35,075 nucleotides of DNA from a virus. This document shows positions 21,298 through 28,472 of this stretch, piece by piece. Position numbers and translations under genes: made by a program. A model generated the notes under the pieces. That model did not search any database and was not told the DNA's origin. It was given only the letters and a program-made list of their open reading frames with translations. Where the stretch lies: the IMG/VR virus record IMGVR_UViG_3300025301_000050, positions 1 to 35,075 of that record. One strand, given 5' to 3'. How positions within the stretch are numbered: the first letter of the stretch is position 1; every line of letters starts with the position of its first letter.

Positions 21298-23022
21298 ATG
21301 TATTTTTTAACAGGCTTTCCTCGTTCTGGTTCGACACTTTTAAAGTGTTTACTGAATCAACGCCCTGATACTTATGCAAGTAATACCAGTAATCTGTCTG
21401 ATATGATAGAAGCATTTGATCATTTGTGGAAAACAAATTCAGCAAGTCCAGTAGGATCAACTGATGGTTTAAGTCAAGAAGAGTGTATTAAACTCCTACA
21501 GCATCAACGATATGCTAATATAGATAAACCTATAATTTTTGATAAATCTAGAGGATGGCCGAATATTATTGAGTTAATGAAAAAGGTACAGGATACAATA
21601 AAGATTGTAGCAACAGTACGTCCTGTTAATGAATGTATAGCTTCAGCAATGAAGATATTTAATCCCGATACTCTTCAAGGAAGTAAGGTAGATACTACAT
21701 TAAAAATATGGTTAGAAACTATACTTGATACTTATACAAGCATAAGAATAAGTTATGAAAAATATCCCGATAACTTTTTGTTAATTGAGTATTCTGATTT
21801 AGTTAGCAACACTCAAGATCAAATGGATCGTATTTCTGATTTTATCGGTGTAAAGAAATTTGATCACGATCTTAATAATGTTCCTCCTTCTAATGAAGAA
21901 GATAGGATTTGGGGAATAAAAGATCTTCACAAAGTTCGATCAAAAGTACAGGCAGAGAAATATAATGCCCAAGAACTTATCGGTGATCATCTTTGGAAGC
22001 AGTATGAAGGTGGTGAGTTTTGGAACGATAAACCAGAGCCAAAAAGAGATAATTTATTAGACTTACAACTAGAGGCGGGGTTACGTGGAGATTTTAAAAA
22101 AGGTTGGGAAATTGCCCAACAATTGCAAAAGAAACAGCCAGACAATCACAGGGCTAATTTTAATCGTGGATGGTATTTGCTTCGTCAGGGGAAATTATTT
22201 GAAGGTCATAACCTTCTTGATTATGGAAGAATGAATAATGTTTTCGGTAATCGTCACATAGGAAGTGCTAAACCTATATGGAATGGTGAAGAAGGAACGG
22301 TTCTTTTAAATTTAGAAGGAGGTCTTGGTGATCAGATTAACAGTTACCGTTGGGCTTTTGATTTACAGGATCGTGGAAATCGTGTGGTAATTTCCTGTTC
22401 TTCAGAGATTGGTTCTATCTTTGCAAAAGATTTTATTGTTGTTGAAAGTAAGGCTGCTTGTAGTGTGTATCATGATTACTGGATTCCTTCGATGTCGGCT
22501 ACTGTTCCTTTTAAATATGAGTATAAAGACTTAAAGGGAACTCCATATATTAAACGTACTGCTGATCCTATACCCGGAAGAATAGGTGTGAGATGGAGTG
22601 GTAATCCACAGTTTGAACACGAACAGCACAGATTTTTCCCTCCTGACTTAATGTTTGATGCTGTAAAAGGACATAATTGTATTTCTTTGCAAAGAGATAA
22701 AGATGCAGATTTAAGACCAACATGGATGAAACAAGCTCCTTTACAAAACTGGGAGATGACTAGAACAGCAATTAGTGAGTGTGAATTAGTAATAAGTTCG
22801 TGTACAAGTATAGCTCATCTTTCTGCTGCAATGGGAATAGAAACGTGGATCGTAGTTCCTGTTTTATCTTATTATCTGTGGGCATTACCGGGTAATAAAT
22901 CACCCTATTATGATAGTGTTACGTTATTTAGACAGAAGGAGTATGGGTCTTGGGAACATCCATTTTCCGAAATTAAGGAGAAGTTAAAATGCAATACGCA
23001 TATGTTGAAAATGGCAGCATAG
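21298..23022 (+). CDS. Sulfotransferase-TPR-glycosyltransferase fusion
   Basis: 574 aa in three parts. Residues 1-215 are a sulfotransferase: the PAPS-binding loop G-F-P-R-S-G-S-T-L-L (6-15), R108 and S116 in the 3'-phosphate motif, and a C-terminal Y-S-D-L-V plus I-S-D-F-I-G-V. Residues 250-315 read as TPR helices (R-G-D-F-K-K-G-W, D-N-H-R-A-N-F-N-R-G-W). Residues 330-560 resemble a GT9/heptosyltransferase-type enzyme: E-G-G-L-G-D (340-345), G-V-R-W-S-G-N-P (430-437) and S-S-C-T-S-I-A-H-L (500-508), with Cys where D-T is usual in GT9. It may add and sulfate sugars on host or virion glycans. The acceptor is unknown. Confidence 0.85.
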   Translation: MYFLTGFPRSGSTLLKCLLNQRPDTYASNTSNLSDMIEAFDHLWKTNSASPVGSTDGLSQEECIKLLQHQRYANIDKPIIFDKSRGWPNIIELMKKVQDTIKIVATVRPVNECIASAMKIFNPDTLQGSKVDTTLKIWLETILDTYTSIRISYEKYPDNFLLIEYSDLVSNTQDQMDRISDFIGVKKFDHDLNNVPPSNEEDRIWGIKDLHKVRSKVQAEKYNAQELIGDHLWKQYEGGEFWNDKPEPKRDNLLDLQLEAGLRGDFKKGWEIAQQLQKKQPDNHRANFNRGWYLLRQGKLFEGHNLLDYGRMNNVFGNRHIGSAKPIWNGEEGTVLLNLEGGLGDQINSYRWAFDLQDRGNRVVISCSSEIGSIFAKDFIVVESKAACSVYHDYWIPSMSATVPFKYEYKDLKGTPYIKRTADPIPGRIGVRWSGNPQFEHEQHRFFPPDLMFDAVKGHNCISLQRDKDADLRPTWMKQAPLQNWEMTRTAISECELVISSCTSIAHLSAAMGIETWIVVPVLSYYLWALPGNKSPYYDSVTLFRQKEYGSWEHPFSEIKEKLKCNTHMLKMAA

Positions 23023-23225
23023 GTTATATTGGAGAATTATCAAAAATATTTAAAGAAAGTAATAAGTTTCTAAAAACTCTTGAATGGTTTCCAGCAACTA
23101 TAATTAAGGAATCCCCAGTTACTAGGAAAGCTAAAGAGAATGAAGTAACGTATATAGTAGAAACTTCAGATAAAGTTATTATTATTCAAAGAGTTTGTAA
23201 ACAGGAGAAGACGAATGATCTATAA
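22989..23225 (+). CDS. Hypothetical protein, 78 aa
   Basis: This small protein begins M-Q-Y-A-Y-V-E-N-G-S-I-G-Y and has an L-E-W-F-P-A-T-I element, like short proteins that accompany tail fibre assembly genes in marine phages. A strong AAGGAG eight bases before the ATG supports a start 34 bases inside the end of the fusion gene. It probably works with the protein at 23215, whose start it overlaps by 11 bases. Function uncertain. Confidence 0.75.
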   Translation: MQYAYVENGSIGYIGELSKIFKESNKFLKTLEWFPATIIKESPVTRKAKENEVTYIVETSDKVIIIQRVCKQEKTNDL

Positions 23226-23712
23226 ATATAAAACTACCCGTATATATCCGGGTAAGGGATGGAGGGACGATGAGGGGGTTCAGTATCCTAAAAACTGGAA
23301 TATCTGGTCTGCTGATGAAAAAGCTGAGAGGGGTGTAACAGAGATTAAGGAAGATACTCCACCAGATGGCAGGTTATATGATTGGGAAATGGATGATAAT
23401 GGAAAAGTCACATCTACTGCTAAGTCTATGTCCTTTCTTAAAGCAGACATAAAAAAACAAATTGATAGTAATCAACTTACACGTTTAAGTGAAAGTGATT
23501 GGGCTATTATTCGTAAGGCTGATAAAGGAACGGCTGTTCCAACAAACATTCAGACATGGCGTGATGCAATTCGTACTAAAGCTACAGAGATGGAAACTGC
23601 TGTTAATGCCTGTTCTAGTGTAGATGAAATAGCTGATTTATGGGTTGTACATAACGATGATGGTTCTGTTAAATCAGGTATTCTTTACGTATGGCCTGAA
23701 TTGGAGGAGTAA
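23215..23712 (+). CDS. Tail fibre assembly-like protein
   Basis: The 165-aa protein has a charged Tyr/Trp-rich N-terminal half and a C-terminal segment with L-S-E-S-D-W-A-I-I-R-K-A-D-K-G and V-P-T-N-I-Q-T-W-R-D-A-I-R (about residues 91-122). This is the typical end of tail-fibre assembly or chaperone proteins, which help fold or attach fibres. It sits between fibre genes, as expected. The region after the motif (D-L-W-V-V-H-N-D-D-G) differs from the usual form. The identity of the fibre it serves is not known. Confidence 0.78.
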   Translation: MIYKYKTTRIYPGKGWRDDEGVQYPKNWNIWSADEKAERGVTEIKEDTPPDGRLYDWEMDDNGKVTSTAKSMSFLKADIKKQIDSNQLTRLSESDWAIIRKADKGTAVPTNIQTWRDAIRTKATEMETAVNACSSVDEIADLWVVHNDDGSVKSGILYVWPELEE

Positions 23713-24062
23713 TGTTTAAAAAAATATTAATTTCTAGTATCTTACTTTTTTTTATTTCTGGATCTATCCATGCTCAAAAGAAAAAGCCTGAATTAATTTT
23801 AGGAACTATAATGACAACTTTACCTGCTCATTGTGCTACAACAAAAGAGATGGTAAAAGTATTTAAAAATGATCAAATAGTATTTACAGGAATTGTAGAT
23901 CAATCTAATGTATTTAAAATATATTTAAAAAAGGAAGGGATTTGGACATCTATGCTTTCTAATGTATCAGGTATATCTTGTATTTATTTTTCAGGAATAC
24001 CGGGAATGTTAGAATCTCCAAAATCTCTTAAAAAGAATACAAGATTAAGGATATGGGAGTAA
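23712..24062 (+). CDS. Secreted or periplasmic protein, 116 aa
   Basis: A clear signal peptide begins the protein: K-K then a hydrophobic core to about residue 16, with a likely cleavage site after S-I-H-A (about residue 21). The mature part of about 95 residues has two cysteines (residues 41 and 89), which could form a disulfide in the periplasm, and several beta-like stretches. No lipobox is present. A phage gene for an exported protein among fibre genes could affect the cell envelope, for example superinfection exclusion or lysis timing; the role is unproven. GGAGGAG precedes the ATG. Confidence 0.8.
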   Translation: MFKKILISSILLFFISGSIHAQKKKPELILGTIMTTLPAHCATTKEMVKVFKNDQIVFTGIVDQSNVFKIYLKKEGIWTSMLSNVSGISCIYFSGIPGMLESPKSLKKNTRLRIWE

Positions 24063-24067
24063 GATAA

Positions 24068-24997
24068 ATGGCTAGTTCATATACAACAAATCTACGTTTA
24101 ACAAAACAAGGAGATGGAGACAATCCAAATACATGGGGTGATGTTCTCAATAATGTAATGAGCCTTGTTGATCAAGCTGTTGCTTCTTATACAACTGTTT
24201 CTATTGGATCTGCTGCTACCGTTACTCTTACAGAAAATCAGGGAAGTAGTGATCAATCCAGATCTGCTATCCTAGAATTTAAAGGAACAGTAGGAGGAGC
24301 TAATACTTCTATTATTGTTCTAATACCTAATTCACCTAAAACATATGTCATTAGAAATGTAGTCTCAGCTAATACAACAGCTACTGATGCAGTTGTTTTA
24401 AGAGTAGCAGGTAATACAGGAGTAACAGTAGGAAGTGGAAATGGTTATTATATAACAAATGGAACATCTGTCTTTTCTGTAATTGGTGATACAGGTACAG
24501 CAGCTTCTAGAAATGTAGGAGTTTGTGCTACAGAAATTCCAGATACTTCTCTTGCTGATATAAGATATGTTCCTACCTCTGTATCAAGTACGATTGTAGC
24601 TGATAAACATTTTACAGCTTCTGTTGTTTTTACCAGTACGGTAAGAATAGATGGAATACTTTCAGTATCAGGTCCAGTAAAATCATTTATTACGACACTT
24701 ACAGATGCAGCTTCTATTGCAGTATCAATGAATACAGGTAATAACTTTTTAGTAACTCTGGGTGGTAATAGAACACTAGCTGCTCCTTCTAATGCTACGG
24801 CAGGACAAACAGGAAGTATCTATGTAATACAGGATGCTACTGGAGGAAGAACTCTTAGCTATAATGCTGTATGGAAATTTGTAAGTGGATCTGCACCTGC
24901 TGCTACTTCTACCAGTGGGGCAGCAGATATGATAGTCTATAATGCTAGAAGTGCTACTACAATTGATGCTGTAATGCTCAAAGATTTTAAGAGATAA
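24068..24997 (+). CDS. Tail fibre protein, 309 aa
   Basis: It starts with S-S-Y-T-T-N-L-R-L-T-K-Q-G-D-G-D-N-P-N-T-W-G, a motif typical of the virion-attachment end of marine phage fibres. The middle is beta-rich with V-G-S-G-N-G-Y-Y-I-T-N-G and C-A-T-E-I-P-D-T-S-L-A-D-I-R-Y. The last about 100 residues resemble the end of the fibre at 17696 (G-Q-T-G-S-I-Y-V-I-Q, N-A-V-W-K-F, S-T-S-G-A-A-D). A second receptor-binding fibre or a capping fibre is likely. It begins six bases after the secreted-protein stop. Confidence 0.85.
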   Translation: MASSYTTNLRLTKQGDGDNPNTWGDVLNNVMSLVDQAVASYTTVSIGSAATVTLTENQGSSDQSRSAILEFKGTVGGANTSIIVLIPNSPKTYVIRNVVSANTTATDAVVLRVAGNTGVTVGSGNGYYITNGTSVFSVIGDTGTAASRNVGVCATEIPDTSLADIRYVPTSVSSTIVADKHFTASVVFTSTVRIDGILSVSGPVKSFITTLTDAASIAVSMNTGNNFLVTLGGNRTLAAPSNATAGQTGSIYVIQDATGGRTLSYNAVWKFVSGSAPAATSTSGAADMIVYNARSATTIDAVMLKDFKR

Positions 24998-25000
24998 TAA

Positions 25001-27151
25001 ATGACTTCTCAACTAGCAAAATTTGATTTTCAGCAAGGGTTTAATAGAGAAACTACCCAATATGCTGAAGAAGGCAAGTGGTTTGATGGGAACCGTGTCA
25101 GGTTTCGGGCTGGAAAACCAGAGAATACCAGAGGATATGAAACAAAAGTATCTACTGCATTTGATGGTTCTGCCAGAGATCTCGTAACATGGAGAGATAA
25201 TAGCAATAAAAAGAGAGCTATCTTTGCTACACCAGATAAAGTTTATGAACATGATGGAGATCAAATAACAGATATAACTCCGATTGCAACTCTTGTTACA
25301 TTAGCTAATGTATTTGGAACAACTGCTGGATCTACTAGGGTATGCTGTTCAGATGGTTCACATGGAAGAGAAGTAGGAGATTGGATTTTATTTACATCTG
25401 CTGCTACATTTGGAAGTAATGTAAGTATACAAGGAAATATATATCAAATTACTTCTGTTATAAATGTAAATTCATTTACAATATCTATTTCAAATGATGC
25501 AGGAGCTACTTCTACACAAGCAGGATCTGCAACCTTTAATTATTATATTGCTACAGGAGCTTCTGTAGCATCTCAAGGAGTAGGATATGGAGCTTCTGAT
25601 TATAATGCAGCAGAGCCTACATCAGTGGGTCTTAGCAAGATTACAGCTACTGGTGGTTCTCCACTTGTCACTGTTTCTTGTGATGCTGCTCATGGTGGTG
25701 TTGCTAATGATTTTATCGTATTTCAAAATACTTCCATAGATTCCGTAGCAGCTACAATAGGAGGTAATTTAAATCTTACCAAGCCAGCAGCAGGAGGGCC
25801 ACAATTTACAATTGTTTCAATAAATAGTACACAAGTAATTGTTAGTGCTGCTGCTAATGCAAGTGCAAGTGGAGATGTAACATCTTCTATTAATATGACT
25901 GCTTTAATTTATCCACAGACGGCAGGAGGGGGATCAGGAAGAGCATGGAATGAAGCAGCTTCAGCAGATTCTCTTGATCTTGCTCTTGATATAGCTCAAT
26001 GGAGTATGGATCTGTGGGGTGAGAATGTATTGTTAAACCGAAGAGGAAGTAATATGTATTACTTTATTACCCAAGCTTCGACTTCTCCTGTAAGAGCTAC
26101 AACAGTTACAACATCTCCTATTAGTGTAAACTCTTTGATTGTCTCTCCAAACGATAGACATGTTGTTGCATTGGGAGCTAATGAATTTAGTCCTACTGCT
26201 ACTGTAAGTGGTACATTTAATCCTATGTTGGTTAGATGGTCAGATCAGGGAGACAGATCTAATTGGGTTCCTTCAGTAAGTTCTACAGCAGGGGAAGTTG
26301 TTCTTACAGATGGAACTAAGATAGTAGGAGCAGTACGATCAAAGAATGCTATTAATATATGGACAGATAACTCTTTATGGCTGATGGAATTTGCTGGTCC
26401 TCCTTTTACATTTAAGTTTCAACAGGCAGGAACAAACTGTGGAATGATAGGACCACATGCAGGTATAGATTATAATGGTATAACCTATTGGATGGGCTTT
26501 GATAACTTTTATGCCAATACAGGACAGGTAGAAGTACTGGATTGCACAGTAAGAAGGTTTGTCTTTGATAAACTTAATACAACTTATTATGATAAAGTTT
26601 ATGCAGGAATTAATTCAGAGTTTAAAGAAATAATATGGTTATTTGTTTCTAATGATGCAACAGAATGTGACAGCTATGTAGTCTTTTCTCCTGAAGAAAA
26701 TTATTGGGTATATGGAGATACATTCTTTACAACATTTAAAGATAGAGAAGTTTTTGGAAATACAATAACTACTGGAGCTACAACGACAGGAAACTTTTTA
26801 TTTAATAATGAACCAGCAGATGTCTTTACAGGAGATGGTGCAACATTAACTTCTTTTGTAGAGTCTGCTGACTTTGATATAGATGATGGTAATGCTATCA
26901 TGTTTATGAATAAGATAATACCAGACTTTGATTTAAGTACTGGTAAGATTAAATTACATCTTGTTTCTAAACAATATCCAGAAAGTAGTGAGTCTATTAC
27001 AAAAGAGTTTGATATAACAAATACAACACAAAAGGTTAATCTTAGAGCTAGAGGAAGGCAAGCAAAGGTAAGGGTATCTTGTGACTCTAATAATGCTAGT
27101 TGGAGATGGGGATCTATCCGATTAGGAGTACAGGGAGATGGGGGAAGATAA
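25001..27151 (+). CDS. Tail hub/knob structural protein, 716 aa
   Basis: The N terminus has W-F-D-G-N-R-V-R-F-R-A-G-K-P-E-N-T-R-G-Y, a signature of long podovirus tail proteins with repeated beta-strands, like the P22 gp10 hub as I recall such groups. The rest carries many N-x-W-x-D, W-x-L and G-x-T-Y-W-M-G segments, consistent with a beta-propeller-like tail component. An inserted Thr/Ser-rich part is at about residues 95-300. It would form the tail end that carries fibres. It starts three bases after the fibre stop and ends in TAATG with the next gene. Function by pattern only. Confidence 0.8.
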   Translation: MTSQLAKFDFQQGFNRETTQYAEEGKWFDGNRVRFRAGKPENTRGYETKVSTAFDGSARDLVTWRDNSNKKRAIFATPDKVYEHDGDQITDITPIATLVTLANVFGTTAGSTRVCCSDGSHGREVGDWILFTSAATFGSNVSIQGNIYQITSVINVNSFTISISNDAGATSTQAGSATFNYYIATGASVASQGVGYGASDYNAAEPTSVGLSKITATGGSPLVTVSCDAAHGGVANDFIVFQNTSIDSVAATIGGNLNLTKPAAGGPQFTIVSINSTQVIVSAAANASASGDVTSSINMTALIYPQTAGGGSGRAWNEAASADSLDLALDIAQWSMDLWGENVLLNRRGSNMYYFITQASTSPVRATTVTTSPISVNSLIVSPNDRHVVALGANEFSPTATVSGTFNPMLVRWSDQGDRSNWVPSVSSTAGEVVLTDGTKIVGAVRSKNAINIWTDNSLWLMEFAGPPFTFKFQQAGTNCGMIGPHAGIDYNGITYWMGFDNFYANTGQVEVLDCTVRRFVFDKLNTTYYDKVYAGINSEFKEIIWLFVSNDATECDSYVVFSPEENYWVYGDTFFTTFKDREVFGNTITTGATTTGNFLFNNEPADVFTGDGATLTSFVESADFDIDDGNAIMFMNKIIPDFDLSTGKIKLHLVSKQYPESSESITKEFDITNTTQKVNLRARGRQAKVRVSCDSNNASWRWGSIRLGVQGDGGR

Positions 27152-27426
27152 TGGCAAGATACCCAACTCTACCAATGTATCTAACAAACGAAGAAATTAA
27201 AACTATGTATAAGGAAGTTCAGAGATGGGGATCAATGTTGATTAATGAACTTGATAGTAGAGACTTAGAATTAAGGAATACACCATCTACCAATATTTTT
27301 AGTGTGGTAACAATAACAAGTATAGGTCGTCCCAGAAAGGGAGATATATCTTACTCAGCCAGTAGTGGTAAATTTAGAGGTTATGTTAGTGTTGGATCGG
27401 AAACATCTTGGCAGGATTTAAATTAA
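27151..27426 (+). CDS. Small virion-type protein, 91 aa
   Basis: The ATG at 27151 overlaps the previous TAA (TAATG); a longer frame from 27100 would overlap the upstream gene and is not preferred. The N-terminal half is helical with Y-L-T-N-E-E-I-K-T-M-Y-K-E, the C-terminal half beta-like with R-P-R-K-G-D-I-S-Y-S-A-S-S-G-K-F-R-G-Y, a sequence style seen in small marine phage tail proteins. It may cap or complete the hub. I do not know a defined family. Confidence 0.78.
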   Translation: MARYPTLPMYLTNEEIKTMYKEVQRWGSMLINELDSRDLELRNTPSTNIFSVVTITSIGRPRKGDISYSASSGKFRGYVSVGSETSWQDLN

Positions 27427-27656
27427 TGAAAACAATGGCAGAACATTTTGGTATAGTAAACAATGAAACTTTATTTGGTATCTATAATAAAGGGATGGTA
27501 GTGCGAGATGATATGTATTCTATGCAACAAAAAATACCACAACAATTTGGGAATCAGCAGAAACTAGTGTATAATTATAACAATCAAAATAACTTTGATA
27601 CCCAAGGTGATATTAGTAACTTTACATCTAGACAAATGGGGAATCAATATGAATAG
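27426..27656 (+). CDS. Hypothetical protein, 76 aa
   Basis: Starting at the TAATG overlap (27426), the protein has a short helical start with A-E-H-F-G-I-V and a Gln- and Asn-rich C-terminal half (about residues 42-76) likely to be disordered. No domain is recognised. It is part of a run of tightly coupled small genes before the ejection proteins. The next gene begins inside its final codons. Confidence 0.72.
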   Translation: MKTMAEHFGIVNNETLFGIYNKGMVVRDDMYSMQQKIPQQFGNQQKLVYNYNNQNNFDTQGDISNFTSRQMGNQYE

Positions 27657-28470
27657 AGGTGCTAATATACCAGTATTTCAGCCAGTACAGACTGTTCCTA
27701 ATAAGGTACAAGGTGCTTTAGATCATAGGAAAATAGCTCAAACACCTAATCTTGGAGATGATTTAAGATATATAAAAGATCGAAGAGAACAAAATCCTTC
27801 GCAACAAGTAGCTGGTAATTTTATAGATGATGTAATTAAGGGATTACGTAGAGATAATCCTACAGATTTTATGACAAGAGGAATACGAGGAATACAAGAT
27901 TTTCAACATAGGAATCGAGAGGATCTTCAAAGACCTAGAGAAGAAGTTGTAGAAGGAGAAGAAATTGTAGGAAGCATGTCACCTGATGAGAAAATAGAGC
28001 ATGGTGAACAAGTAATAAAACTGATAGCAATGGAAAATTTACTTGGACGGGCTTTAGGACCAAATGCAGAAAAGGAAATAAGTAATGTTTCTAAAGATCT
28101 ATTAGGTGTATCAACAGAAGATCCATCTATAATTGAAAAAATTCCATCAGCCCAAGGTGGTTTAATAGGCATGGCACTTGGAGGAAAATTTGAAGGCAGA
28201 GTTAGAGGAGATGGGCATGGTATGCAGGATAATGTCTTTATGCCTATAAAGGAAGAGGGAGAACAAGTAGCTACATTAGCAGTCAGTCCAAAGGAATACG
28301 TAGTTGATGCACACACTATGTCTGCTATTGGTAATGGTAATGCAGATAAAGGAGCAGATGTAATGGATAATGTAGTAGAACATATTAGAGAAAAAGCCTA
28401 TGGCACAGACCAACAACCAAATCAAATAGATGGTCTTGCTGCTCTTAGGCCAATGATAGAAAGGGTATAA
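27649..28470 (+). CDS. Virion protein with GG-x-V/D motifs, 273 aa
   Basis: The ATG at 27649 overlaps the previous gene by eight bases. The N-terminal two thirds are charged and mostly helical. The C-terminal third contains G-G-K-F-E-G-R-V-R-G-D-G-H-G-M-Q-D, L-A-V-S-P-K-E-Y-V-V-D-A and G-N-A-D-K-G-A-D-V-M. This is the segment typical of marine phage proteins found near tail or ejection genes, where the Ser-Pro-Gly-Glu-Tyr-Val element recurs. Its function is not known; a role in the virion or genome ejection is likely by position. Confidence 0.78.
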   Translation: MNRGANIPVFQPVQTVPNKVQGALDHRKIAQTPNLGDDLRYIKDRREQNPSQQVAGNFIDDVIKGLRRDNPTDFMTRGIRGIQDFQHRNREDLQRPREEVVEGEEIVGSMSPDEKIEHGEQVIKLIAMENLLGRALGPNAEKEISNVSKDLLGVSTEDPSIIEKIPSAQGGLIGMALGGKFEGRVRGDGHGMQDNVFMPIKEEGEQVATLAVSPKEYVVDAHTMSAIGNGNADKGADVMDNVVEHIREKAYGTDQQPNQIDGLAALRPMIERV

Positions 28471-28472
28471 AG

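Noticed and set aside
27927-28316. 129-aa minus-strand frame over the 273-aa virion gene
   Set aside because: Antisense of a compact rightward operon; composition reflects the opposite strand.
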